DNA of 64,000 bases from the NCBI RefSeq assembly GCF_900176005.1, contig NZ_LT838272.1, positions 1,073,587 through 1,137,586 on the forward strand, given 5' to 3'. The stretch comes from Thermanaeromonas toyohensis ToBE (GTDB taxonomy: Bacteria > Bacillota > DSM-521 > Neomoorellales > Neomoorellaceae). Below the pieces are notes generated by a model. That model was not told the DNA's origin. It did not search any database and saw only the letters and a list, made by a program, of their open reading frames with translations. The translations under genes were made by a program, and so were the position numbers. Shown here piece by piece: positions 15,692-25,052 of this stretch. The stretch's first letter is position 1, and every line of letters begins with the position of its first letter.

Positions 15692-16615
15692 ATGGCTTTA
15701 AAGAGCAAGCATCTATTAGGGCTTAAGGATCTCAGTGCTCAAGAGATCAAGCTTATACTGGATACTGCTGGACCTATGAAGGAAATAATCCAGCGCGACA
15801 TTAAAAAAGTTCCCACCTTAAGGGGTAAGCTCGTAGTAACCCTTTTTTACGAGCCCAGTACCCGTACCCGCACCTCCTTTGAGCTGGCTGCTAAATACAT
15901 GGGCGCCGACACTGTAAGTATAGCTACCTCCACCAGCAGTGTCACTAAGGGGGAGTCTTTGCGGGATACAGCTCAGACCTTGGCCGCCATGGGCGCGGAT
16001 GCAGTCATCATTCGGCATTCTGCAGCCGGAAGCCCGGTTTTACTCACCCGGTATATTAAGGCTTCGGTTATCAACGGGGGGGATGGTATGCATGAACATC
16101 CTACCCAGGCTTTACTCGATATGTTTACTATCCAGGAGAAGTTGGGTCGTATAGAGGGTCTTAAGGTAGTTATCTTAGGAGATATCCTTCATAGCCGGGT
16201 AGCTCGGTCCAACATTTGGGGATTAACTAAGATGGGTGCGGAAGTCCGGGTAGCGGGGCCGCCAACCCTTATACCTAAAGGCATAGAAAACTTAGGGGTA
16301 AAGGTCTTTTACCGGGTGGAGGAGGCTTTGAGAGGGGCTGACGTAATAAACGTCCTTCGTATCCAAAGGGAACGGCAGAAGAAAGGGTTGTTCCCTTCTT
16401 TGCGGGAATATGCTTTGCTTTATCAGCTTACCCCGGAGAGGCTCCGTCTGGCTAAGCCTAACGCCTTAGTCCTACATCCTGGCCCTATGAATCGTGGAAT
16501 AGAGATTTCCCCAGCTGTAGCTGATGGTTTGCAATCAGCCATAACTGAACAAGTAACCAATGGGGTGGCTGTCCGCATGGCCCTCCTGTACTTGCTCATC
16601 GGAGGTGGCAATTGA
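15692..16615 (+). CDS. pyrB: Aspartate carbamoyltransferase catalytic subunit
   Basis: A 307-residue enzyme joining carbamoyl phosphate to aspartate, the committed step of pyrimidine synthesis. The carbamoyl-phosphate site [13 protein letters not shown] (about 51-63) and the HPTQALLDM motif (about 132-140) are intact. No pyrI regulatory subunit is present, as usual in Firmicutes. AAGGAGGT lies 11 bases before ATG, inside the attenuator hairpin, so translation may be hidden when the terminator forms. Confidence 0.96.
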   Translation: MALKSKHLLGLKDLSAQEIKLILDTAGPMKEIIQRDIKKVPTLRGKLVVTLFYEPSTRTRTSFELAAKYMGADTVSIATSTSSVTKGESLRDTAQTLAAMGADAVIIRHSAAGSPVLLTRYIKASVINGGDGMHEHPTQALLDMFTIQEKLGRIEGLKVVILGDILHSRVARSNIWGLTKMGAEVRVAGPPTLIPKGIENLGVKVFYRVEEALRGADVINVLRIQRERQKKGLFPSLREYALLYQLTPERLRLAKPNALVLHPGPMNRGIEISPAVADGLQSAITEQVTNGVAVRMALLYLLIGGGN

Positions 16616-17907
16616 TGAAGATTTTGCTCCGAGGTGGAAGGGTGATCGATCCTTCCCAAGCTCTAGATATGGTAGCTGATGTTTTAGTCTCCGGCGACCG
16701 GATAGCGGCCATAGGCCAAGATCTAGAAACAGACCGGGAGACCAAGGTTATAGATGTCGGAGGGTGTATTGTGGCGCCCGGCTTTATAGATATGCATGTA
16801 CACTTACGGGAACCCGGATACGAGCAGAAAGAGACTATAGCTACAGGAACTCGGGCCGCAGCGGCTGGGGGTTTCACAGCGGTGGCTTGCATGCCTAACA
16901 CCCAGCCGGTAGCTGACAGCCCAGCAGTTATCGCTTATATAAGAGAAAAGGCCCGGGCCATAGGGGTGGTTCATGTCTATCCCATCGGCGCCCTCTCTAA
17001 AGGTTCACAAGGGGAAGAGCTGGCGGAGATCCGGGATCTGGTGGAGGCCGGGGCTGTGGCCCTTTCCGACGATGGGAATCCGGTTATGAATGCAGAAGTT
17101 ATGCGCCGGGCCTTGGAGTACACCCGGTTATTTAACATCCCGGTGATATCCCATTGCGAGGATCTTAATCTTGCGGCCGGAGGAGTAATGCATGAGGGTT
17201 TTATCTCCACCATCTTAGGATTAAGGGGGATTCCTGCGGCAGCTGAGGAAGTTATGGTCGCCCGGGATATCATCCTGGCTGAGCTTACAGGAGGGAAGCT
17301 CCACCTGGCCCACTTAAGCAGCGCAGGTTCTCTTCGCATCTTACAGGAGGCTAAGTCCAGAGGGATTAAGGTTACTGCTGAAGTAACCCCTCATCACCTA
17401 TGCCTGACTGATGAGGCGGTGGAAGGATACGATACCAACACCAAGGTTAATCCCCCCTTAAGAAGCGAGGAGGACCGACAAGCTTTAGAGGAAGCCTTAA
17501 GAGAAGGGCTTGTGGACGCCTTGGCCACGGATCATGCGCCTCACACAGAGGAAGATAAAGACGTAGAATATGATGTTGCTCCCTTCGGTATATCTGGGCT
17601 GGAGACAGCTATACCCTTGGTGGTAACCCGGTTAGTCGAAACCGGAAGGTTATCCTGGGAGCGGCTTATAGAGGCCTGGAGCTGCCAGCCAGCCAGTATC
17701 TTAAATATTCCAGGTGGCACCCTTAAGGAAGGTGGGATAGCTGATATTACAGTCATCGCACCTGACTGGGAAAAAGAAGTAGATGTAAATACCTTTTACT
17801 CCCTCGGGAAAAACTCTCCTTTCCAGGGCTTAAAGCTTAAAGGCTGGCCTTTAGTTACCATCGTAGCTGGGCGGTTAGTAATGGAGAAAGGCCAGGTCCT
17901 GCTTTAG
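16615..17907 (+). CDS. pyrC: Dihydroorotase
   Basis: A 430-residue class I dihydroorotase (amidohydrolase fold) that cyclises carbamoyl-aspartate. Zinc ligands are in DMHVHLREPG (about 58-67), in the later His of ISHCED and LAHLSSAG, and in the catalytic-Asp motif ATDHAPHT (about 302-309). ATG 16615 overlaps the pyrB stop as TGATG, with GGAGGT upstream, so it is coupled to pyrB. It is the second step of the operon's pathway. Confidence 0.96.
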   Translation: MKILLRGGRVIDPSQALDMVADVLVSGDRIAAIGQDLETDRETKVIDVGGCIVAPGFIDMHVHLREPGYEQKETIATGTRAAAAGGFTAVACMPNTQPVADSPAVIAYIREKARAIGVVHVYPIGALSKGSQGEELAEIRDLVEAGAVALSDDGNPVMNAEVMRRALEYTRLFNIPVISHCEDLNLAAGGVMHEGFISTILGLRGIPAAAEEVMVARDIILAELTGGKLHLAHLSSAGSLRILQEAKSRGIKVTAEVTPHHLCLTDEAVEGYDTNTKVNPPLRSEEDRQALEEALREGLVDALATDHAPHTEEDKDVEYDVAPFGISGLETAIPLVVTRLVETGRLSWERLIEAWSCQPASILNIPGGTLKEGGIADITVIAPDWEKEVDVNTFYSLGKNSPFQGLKLKGWPLVTIVAGRLVMEKGQVLL

Positions 17908-17987
17908 AATCTTAGGCCGAACCAGGTTACCAGGCCCGGTTAAGGATAAAAGGTTAAATGAAACAAGGCTTTAGGAGGGGATTTCCA

Positions 17988-19076
17988 GTGGAAGCTTATT
18001 TGATCCTAGAAGATGGGACCATATTCCAGGGGGAAGCGTTGGAAGCAGGATATTTTTGCCATGGGGAAGTGGTGTTTAATACCAGCATGACCGGTTACCA
18101 GGAGATCCTTACCGACCCCTCCTATTGCGGTCAGATTGTTGTTCTAACTTACCCCCTTATAGGCAACTACGGTATCAATGAAGAGGATAGGGAAGCTCCA
18201 CGACCACAGGTTTTGGGGCTGGTAGTACGGGAGGCTTGTCTGGAGCCTAGCAACTGGCGGGCGCAGGAGACTCTGGCTTCTTACCTTAAAAGGTATCGCA
18301 TCCCCGTTATCCAAGGGGTGGATACCCGAGCTTTAACCCGTCACCTACGTACCCGGGGTACCATGCGCGGGATCTTAACCTCAGGCCAGGTGGACTGGGA
18401 GGAGGTTAAGCGTTTAGTACGGCAGACGCCCCCTTTAAGCGGAGATAAGCTGGTACCTGCAGTGACCAACAGTCAACCTTACGTTCTGGGAGAGGGTTCC
18501 CCCCGGATCGCGGTTTATAACTTAGGGGTCAAGCAGAGCATTTTGGAATGGTTTATAAAGCAGGGCTGTAGCGTTACCGTTTTCCCCGCTCACAGCACAG
18601 CCGAGGATATTTTGGCTATTCAGCCTGATGGGGTACTACTTTCCAACGGTCCCGGAGATCCCAAAGATGTTCCTTATGGTGTGGAAACTGTGAAGGGGCT
18701 CCTGGGTAAGGTTCCTATCCTGGGGATATGCCTGGGGCACCAGATCTTGGCTCTGGCTCTGGGAGGTGACACCTTTAAACTACACTTCGGCCACCGGGGA
18801 GGTAATCACCCGGTTAAAGATCTCACCACCGGCCGGGTGTACATTACTTCCCAGAATCACGGCTATGCAGTAGCGGCCGGCTCTTTGCCCTCGGAAGAAG
18901 TTTATGTCTCCCATATTAATCTGAACGACGATACCGTAGAGGGCTTGCGCCATAGGTATTTGCCTGTGTTTTCCGTCCAATATCATCCCGAAGCAGGGCC
19001 TGGGCCTAGGGACAGTGAATATATCTTCAGGGAATTTTTGGAACTGATAAGTAATAAAGGATGCAGGAAAGGGTAA
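17988..19076 (+). CDS. carA: Carbamoyl-phosphate synthase small (glutaminase) subunit
   Basis: A 362-residue glutamine amidotransferase subunit. The N-terminal CPSase domain begins AYLILEDGTIFQG. The triad is in GICLGHQILALALGG (Cys) and YHPEAGPGP (His, Glu). GTG 17988 is chosen because TTTAGGAGGGG stands 8-9 bases before it; an in-frame ATG 17958 would put that site inside the gene. It supplies ammonia to CarB through an intersubunit tunnel. It follows pyrC by 80 bases. Confidence 0.95.
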   Translation: MEAYLILEDGTIFQGEALEAGYFCHGEVVFNTSMTGYQEILTDPSYCGQIVVLTYPLIGNYGINEEDREAPRPQVLGLVVREACLEPSNWRAQETLASYLKRYRIPVIQGVDTRALTRHLRTRGTMRGILTSGQVDWEEVKRLVRQTPPLSGDKLVPAVTNSQPYVLGEGSPRIAVYNLGVKQSILEWFIKQGCSVTVFPAHSTAEDILAIQPDGVLLSNGPGDPKDVPYGVETVKGLLGKVPILGICLGHQILALALGGDTFKLHFGHRGGNHPVKDLTTGRVYITSQNHGYAVAAGSLPSEEVYVSHINLNDDTVEGLRHRYLPVFSVQYHPEAGPGPRDSEYIFREFLELISNKGCRKG

Positions 19077-19178
19077 GTATCTAGAGCACTACTCTACCAA
19101 GGGAGGGAAGGGATGACTATATATCCCCTGTGGAGGGGTTATATGAGGGAAGCATCATTAAGGAGGTGAGGGAAGGGG

Positions 19179-22100
19179 ATGCCCCTGCGCAAGGATCTTA
19201 AAAAGATCATGGTCATAGGATCAGGACCTATCGTTATAGGCCAGGCTGCTGAGTTCGATTATGCTGGCACCCAGGCTTGCCGCGCCTTAAAGGAAGAAGG
19301 CCTTGAGGTAGTTCTGGTTAATTCTAACCCCGCTACCATAATGACCGATACTGAAATGGCGGACCGGGTATACCTGGAGCCCTTGACCTTAGAGTTCGTA
19401 GCCCCTATATTGCGCCGGGAGCGTCCGGATGGCCTTCTTCCTACTTTGGGAGGGCAGGTGGGGTTGAACCTGGCTTTGCAGCTCGCGGAAGCTGGCATTT
19501 TGGAAGAACTGGGAGTGGAGCTACTGGGCACGCCCTTAAGCGCTATCCAGAAGGCGGAGGATCGGGAACAGTTTAAGTCCTTGATGCAGGCTATAGGGGA
19601 GCCGGTTCCTGTAAGTCGCATTGTTACCCGAGTGGAGGAAGCCTTAGAATTCGCCCGGCAAAACGGCTACCCGGTGATCGTAAGGCCAGCCTATACCCTG
19701 GGAGGTACTGGAGGAGGGGTGGCCCGCAATGAAGAGGAGTTAAAGGCTATTGTGTTAAAAGGGCTTAAACTTAGCCTTATAAATCAGGTTCTAGTGGAAC
19801 AATGTGTTATTGGTTGGAAAGAAATTGAGTATGAAGTTATGCGGGATGCTGCCGATAATTGCATTACCGTGTGCAATATGGAGAATATCGATCCCATGGG
19901 CATCCATACCGGTGATAGTATAGTTGTAGCTCCTTCCCAGACTCTATCTGATAAAGAATACCATATGCTCCGTACCGCGGCCCTAAAGATTATTCGAGCT
20001 TTAGGTATTCAAGGAGGATGCAATATTCAGTTCGCCTTGGATCCCCGGAGTTGGCAGTACTATGTCATAGAAGTAAATCCACGGGTGAGCCGCTCCAGCG
20101 CTTTAGCTTCTAAAGCTACTGGATACCCTATAGCCCGGGTGGCGGCTAAGATAGCTTTAGGGTTAACCCTCGATGAAATACCCAATGCAGTTACCCAAGA
20201 GACAAAGGCCTGCTTTGAACCTGCCCTCGATTACTGCGTGGTGAAGATCCCCCGCTTTCCCTTCGATAAATTTTCTTTAGCCGACAGAACCCTGGGGAGC
20301 CAGATGAAGGCCACAGGAGAGGTCATGGCCATCGACCGCACTTTTGAAGGGGCGTTACTCAAAGCTATACGGTCTTTAGAGCTTAAGCTTGATGGCCTGT
20401 ATTTAGAGAGTCTAACTCGATTGACGGATAGCTCCTTAAGGCAGAAACTACGGGAGGCCGACGATGAGCGGCTGTTTGCCGTGGCTGAGGCTTTGAGGAG
20501 AGGCTTTGGGATTAAGGAGTTAAATGAGCTTACGGGCATCGATTCCTTCTTCCTGGTGAAGATCCGTAATATAGTGGAGCTGGAGCAAACCCTTCGGCAG
20601 GTGGGCAAAGGGGGTCTTACGCCGGAACTTTTACGTCGGGCCAAGGAGAGAGGCTTTAGCGACTCCCAGATTGCTCGGTTGACAGGGCTTAAAGAAGGGG
20701 AAATAAGGCAGCGAAGGAAGCTCTATAACCTCCGGCCGGTGTACAAAATGGTGGACACCTGCGCGGCAGAGTTCGAGGCGGTTACCCCTTATTTCTACTC
20801 AACTTATGATCAGGAAGATGAAGGCGAGGTTAGGTCAGGGGCTAAAGTAGTAGTTTTGGGAGCCGGCCCCATCCGTATTGGCCAGGGTATTGAATTTGAC
20901 TATTGCTGTGTCCATTCTGTCTGGGCCCTGCGCAGGGCAGGGATACGGGCTATTATAATCAACAACAATCCGGAGACAGTGAGCACCGATTTCGACACTT
21001 CCGACCGCCTTTATTTCGAACCACTTACCCCGGAGGATGTAATTAATGTGCTAGAAAAGGAACAGCCCCAAGGAGTGATAGTCCAGTTTGGGGGACAGAC
21101 GGCTATAAATTTGGCCCGGTATGTAGAGGAGGCGGGTTTTCAGGTTTTAGGTACTGCCGTGGAAGATATAGATCGGGCGGAAGACCGCGAGAAATTCGAT
21201 ACCCTTCTGGAAGAGTTGGGTATCCCCAGACCCCGGGGAGGGGCAGCAAGTTCAGTAGAACAGGTAGTCCGCATAGCTAAGGAATTGGGCTTTCCAGTGC
21301 TGGTCCGGCCTTCCTATGTGCTGGGTGGTAGAGCCATGGAAATAGTGCATAATGAAGGTGAACTGGTGGAGTATGCTACTACAGCCGTGAAGGTAACACC
21401 GGAGTATCCTATACTAGTGGATAAGTACCTGCCAGGGAAGGAAGTAGAAGTGGATGCTGTAAGCGATGGTGAGGAAGTCCTCATACCAGGTATTATGGAA
21501 CATGTAGAGCGGGCAGGTATTCATTCTGGAGATAGCATCGCCCTGTACCCGGCGCTCTCTTTGAGCGAGGAGATTAAGGATAAAATTGTGGATTATACCT
21601 TGCGCCTGGCTAGGGCCCTTAAAGTAAAGGGGATGCTCAACATCCAGTTTGTGATCCACGAGGGCGAAGTGTATGTCTTGGAAGTGAACCCACGGTCTAG
21701 CCGGACTGTTCCCTATATAAGCAAGATAACCGGCGTGCCTATGGTGGCCCTGGCTACCAACATCATGCTAGGCCGGACTTTAAGGGAGCAAGGTTACCGG
21801 GGAGGGTTGCTTCCTCCTCCTGATTACGTGGCTGTGAAAGTACCTGTATTCTCCTTTGGGAAACTGTTGCAGGTAGACACTTTCCTGGGGCCGGAAATGA
21901 AATCCACTGGCGAAGTATTGGGGATAGACATTAACTTCGAGCGGGCCCTTTATAAGGGCCTGACTGCGGCGGGTTACACTATACCTGTACAAGGGACTTT
22001 ACTAGCTACGGTAGCCGACAAAGATAAGGCGGAAGCTGTTCCCCTTCTTAAAGGTTTTGCAGAGCTGGGCTTTAAGATTGTGGCTACTGCCGGTACAGCC

Positions 22101-22403
22101 GGGGCCCTGGCTGCGGCTGGGCTATTTGTAGAGCGTGTGGCTAAACTGCGGGAGGGTTCACCCCATATTCTCGATTATATCCGGGGAGGGAAGGTGGACT
22201 TTATTATAAACACTTTAACCCGGGGCAGAATCCCTGAGCGGGATGGCTTTAAGATCCGGCGTGCGGCCGCGGAATTAGGTATACCCTGTCTTACTTCCCT
22301 AGATACGGCCCGGGCCCTGCTGGGAGTGGTAAGGGCCTGGCGTAAGGGTTCGGAATTTACCCTCCGGTCGCTGCAGGAGTACTTGGGGGAGCAGGGAAGA
22401 TAA
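19179..22403 (+). CDS. carB: Carbamoyl-phosphate synthase large subunit
   Basis: A 1074-residue synthase with two homologous ATP-grasp halves: [17 protein letters not shown] near residue 12 and [17 protein letters not shown] near 561. A C-terminal MGS-like allosteric domain (about 935-1074) is present. It makes carbamoyl phosphate from bicarbonate, ammonia and two ATP. The length equals the usual bacterial enzyme. AAGGAGGTGAGG precedes ATG. A 102-base gap separates it from carA. Confidence 0.97.
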   Translation: MPLRKDLKKIMVIGSGPIVIGQAAEFDYAGTQACRALKEEGLEVVLVNSNPATIMTDTEMADRVYLEPLTLEFVAPILRRERPDGLLPTLGGQVGLNLALQLAEAGILEELGVELLGTPLSAIQKAEDREQFKSLMQAIGEPVPVSRIVTRVEEALEFARQNGYPVIVRPAYTLGGTGGGVARNEEELKAIVLKGLKLSLINQVLVEQCVIGWKEIEYEVMRDAADNCITVCNMENIDPMGIHTGDSIVVAPSQTLSDKEYHMLRTAALKIIRALGIQGGCNIQFALDPRSWQYYVIEVNPRVSRSSALASKATGYPIARVAAKIALGLTLDEIPNAVTQETKACFEPALDYCVVKIPRFPFDKFSLADRTLGSQMKATGEVMAIDRTFEGALLKAIRSLELKLDGLYLESLTRLTDSSLRQKLREADDERLFAVAEALRRGFGIKELNELTGIDSFFLVKIRNIVELEQTLRQVGKGGLTPELLRRAKERGFSDSQIARLTGLKEGEIRQRRKLYNLRPVYKMVDTCAAEFEAVTPYFYSTYDQEDEGEVRSGAKVVVLGAGPIRIGQGIEFDYCCVHSVWALRRAGIRAIIINNNPETVSTDFDTSDRLYFEPLTPEDVINVLEKEQPQGVIVQFGGQTAINLARYVEEAGFQVLGTAVEDIDRAEDREKFDTLLEELGIPRPRGGAASSVEQVVRIAKELGFPVLVRPSYVLGGRAMEIVHNEGELVEYATTAVKVTPEYPILVDKYLPGKEVEVDAVSDGEEVLIPGIMEHVERAGIHSGDSIALYPALSLSEEIKDKIVDYTLRLARALKVKGMLNIQFVIHEGEVYVLEVNPRSSRTVPYISKITGVPMVALATNIMLGRTLREQGYRGGLLPPPDYVAVKVPVFSFGKLLQVDTFLGPEMKSTGEVLGIDINFERALYKGLTAAGYTIPVQGTLLATVADKDKAEAVPLLKGFAELGFKIVATAGTAGALAAAGLFVERVAKLREGSPHILDYIRGGKVDFIINTLTRGRIPERDGFKIRRAAAELGIPCLTSLDTARALLGVVRAWRKGSEFTLRSLQEYLGEQGR

Positions 22404-22447
22404 CCCTCCACCCTCTAATCATGTTCATAAAAAGGAGGCATTTTCCT

Positions 22448-23182
22448 TTGTCTACTACCCACAAGTCCGCTAAGGATAGATTGATAGTCGCCCTAGATGT
22501 TCCTGAATTGGCTAGGGCGCAAGAAATAGTAGAGAAGCTTGCTCCTTTCGTGGGAATGTTTAAAGTAGGCCTTGAGCTATACTCCGTAGCCGGACCAGCT
22601 GCCCTAAAGATTATAAAGGAACGAGGGGGACGGGTCTTTGCTGACTTAAAATTCCACGATATCCCTAATACTGTAGCTGGGGCCGTTCGCGCCCTGGTGC
22701 GGCACGGGGTAGATATGTTGAATGTCCACGCGGCAGGGGGGAAAGAGATGCTCCTTATGGCCCGGGAAGCGGCGGAAGAAGAAGCGGCCCGCCAGGGGCG
22801 AAAACCTCCCTTGCTTATTGCGGTGACTGTCCTTACCAGCCTGGATACCGCAAGCTTAAAAGAAGATGTGGGGATTGAGCGGTCCTTGGAAGAGCAGGTA
22901 GTACATTGGGCCCTTCTTGCCCAAAGATGCGGGCTTAATGGGGTGGTGGCTTCCGCCCGGGAGCTAGAGGCTATAAGAAAGGCTTGCGGTCCCGAATTCG
23001 TAGTGGTTACACCTGGGATACGGCCAACTGGGGCTACACCAGATGACCAGCGCCGGGTTTTAACTCCGGCTGAAGCTGTGCGCCGGGGTGCTACTTACCT
23101 GGTGGTGGGTCGACCAGTGCTTTCCTCTCCGGATCCTGTAGCTGCTGTGACCAGCATATTGGGTGAGATAGGTTCTATATAA
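22448..23182 (+). CDS. pyrF: Orotidine 5'-phosphate decarboxylase
   Basis: A 244-residue TIM-barrel enzyme making UMP from OMP. The DRLIVALDVP start and the catalytic FADLKFHDIPNTV stretch (Asp-Lys-x-x-x-Asp) are intact, and VTPGIRP closes the phosphate site. TTG 22448 fits AAAAGGAGG at 22430-22438; an upstream in-frame ATG 22421 would include that site in the gene. It follows carB directly, without the pyrK/pyrD pair often found there. Its last 88 bases overlap the opposing rqcH gene. Confidence 0.94.
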   Translation: MSTTHKSAKDRLIVALDVPELARAQEIVEKLAPFVGMFKVGLELYSVAGPAALKIIKERGGRVFADLKFHDIPNTVAGAVRALVRHGVDMLNVHAAGGKEMLLMAREAAEEEAARQGRKPPLLIAVTVLTSLDTASLKEDVGIERSLEEQVVHWALLAQRCGLNGVVASARELEAIRKACGPEFVVVTPGIRPTGATPDDQRRVLTPAEAVRRGATYLVVGRPVLSSPDPVAAVTSILGEIGSI

Positions 23183-24903
23183 ATGGTACGGTAGTTATTA
23201 TAGAGCACCATACCCGGGCGTGCTCCTGGAGGTTTACGGACGTTTTTAGCGAGGGTATAGTCTACTGCTACGCGGCCGGCTTGGCGCGAGCGACTGAAAT
23301 AGGCGGCCAGGCCGGCCGCTTCTTCTAAGGTGCGTGGAGATACTTCCTTTCCTTGAGTACGGATGATTACATGTGCTCCAGGAACATCCTTAGCGTGTAG
23401 CCATATATCTTCATCATGGGCTACTTTTAGAGTTAAGAAATCGTTTTGCCGGTTGTTCTTTCCAATTAGGATGGTGAAGCCATCGCTGGAGATAACTTCT
23501 AAAGGCTTAAAAGCCTTTTGCGGGGGAGCCTGGGCTCCCTTTTTCTTTTGGTGGGTAGCTTCTAAGTACCCCGCCCGGATTAGCTCTTCGCGGATCTCCT
23601 TTAAATCCTCCAAGGAATCGGCCATCTCTAAAGCCTGGATTATAGAGTTAAGATAAGCTATTTCTTCTCTTGTTTCTTTTAACTGCTCGGAAGCTTTTTG
23701 AGCGGCATTTTTGGCCTTCTGGTAGCGTTGAAAATATCGTGCTGCGTTTTCGGCTGGGGTAAGGGCAGGATCTAATTCGATGGTTATTTCCGGTGACCCC
23801 GGTTCATAAAAGTTTTCTACTGTAAAGTAGCGCTGTCCCTTTTCTAAACGGTAGATATTAGCCATAATAAGCTCCCCGTAAACCCGGAAACGGGAAGCTT
23901 CGGCTGCGGAGGCCACAGTTTCGGCTTGAAGGGCCTCTTTTTTTAAGCAGCGCTTTAGCTCTCGTTCCACTAAGTGGGTTAGAGAGCGTTTTTCAGATAT
24001 TACCGAGTTGCGGGCCCGCTTTTCCTCATAAAAGGTTTCGCAGGCCTGGGAAGGGGTAGAAAAGCGCTCCCGGGGAAGGCCAGTGAACTGCTTAAGATCA
24101 AAGGCCGCAAAGGCCAGAACCCCCTTGTGGGGATCCTTTACCACCGTGGGCTCCCAGGAAGGGGGTAGGCTTAAAGCTAGAACTTCCTCCAAGGCCTGAT
24201 GTAGGCGGGCTGCCTCGTATTCACCACAATCCTGGGGTGTAATATCTGCTGGTAGACCGGCCCGGAAAAGGATTTCCCCGGCTGTAAGGGGACCTATCCC
24301 GTCCAGCCGCTCTACTAAAGCTTCTTTAAGGGGTTTATCTAACGGCTCTTGCCAGATCACTTGGGCAATTTTTTCTCCCAACCCCCGGGGATCCTTTTTG
24401 TCCTGGTGCGGCGGCGGTACATATTCTTTTCCAGGCAATACTTCGCGGTACCGGCTTACAGTATGGGTGTAGCGCCGTAAAGCATCTATGATCGTAGGTC
24501 CAGCCGGGTCGAGAAGTAATAGGTTGGAATGCTTGCCCATGATTTCGGCTACCAGATGGCGTTCCATTGGTCTACCCAGTTCATCACTAGCATGGAAAAG
24601 AAGTTTTAAGACCCGCTCCAGGCCAGGCTGCTCTACCCCGGCCAGTGTAGCACCGTGCAGGTGTTTGCGCAAGACCATACAGAAAAGGGGGGGCTCGAGC
24701 GGGTTTAAGAAATGTACTTCAGTAAAGTGTATCCGGCAGTATTCGGCATGGGCAGATATAAGGAGTTTCTTTATTTCCCGGGCCTTCCGGAGATGAAGGA
24801 TAACCGTATCCTTGTCCGGTTGATAAATACGGTCTACCCGGCTACCCAACCAATAAGACAATTCCTCTTTTATGGCACTTAAAAAAAGGCCGTCGAAGGC
24901 CAC
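23095..24903 (-). CDS. rqcH: RqcH / NFACT-family ribosome quality-control protein
   Basis: A 602-residue NFACT protein (Rqc2 homologue; also annotated fibronectin-binding protein). NFACT-N occupies the first half, from MAFDGLFLSAIKEEL. Coiled-coil arms lie at about 340-420. NFACT-R near the C-terminus carries DIWLHAKDVPGAHVII. The family recruits tRNA-Ala to stalled 50S subunits and adds alanine tails. GTG 24903 is favoured over the longer form from 24960 because family members begin with this AFDG motif. After the usual final TIYIEP there are 24 extra residues, encoded antisense to the end of pyrF. Confidence 0.9.
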   Translation of the reverse strand: MAFDGLFLSAIKEELSYWLGSRVDRIYQPDKDTVILHLRKAREIKKLLISAHAEYCRIHFTEVHFLNPLEPPLFCMVLRKHLHGATLAGVEQPGLERVLKLLFHASDELGRPMERHLVAEIMGKHSNLLLLDPAGPTIIDALRRYTHTVSRYREVLPGKEYVPPPHQDKKDPRGLGEKIAQVIWQEPLDKPLKEALVERLDGIGPLTAGEILFRAGLPADITPQDCGEYEAARLHQALEEVLALSLPPSWEPTVVKDPHKGVLAFAAFDLKQFTGLPRERFSTPSQACETFYEEKRARNSVISEKRSLTHLVERELKRCLKKEALQAETVASAAEASRFRVYGELIMANIYRLEKGQRYFTVENFYEPGSPEITIELDPALTPAENAARYFQRYQKAKNAAQKASEQLKETREEIAYLNSIIQALEMADSLEDLKEIREELIRAGYLEATHQKKKGAQAPPQKAFKPLEVISSDGFTILIGKNNRQNDFLTLKVAHDEDIWLHAKDVPGAHVIIRTQGKEVSPRTLEEAAGLAAYFSRSRQAGRVAVDYTLAKNVRKPPGARPGMVLYNNYRTIYIEPISPNMLVTAATGSGEESTGRPTTR

Positions 24904-25052
24904 AGCACCTCTTCCTTTCTTTACCCCCGAAGTACCTTTTCTTCGATCGCTAATAACCAATATATCACTATATAGGTTCTAGGAGTACCCCGCCCTCCCT
25001 GTTCTTTTCTGTTTGGGACAGGCATACAAATTTAAGGTGGAGGCGAGGGAAA

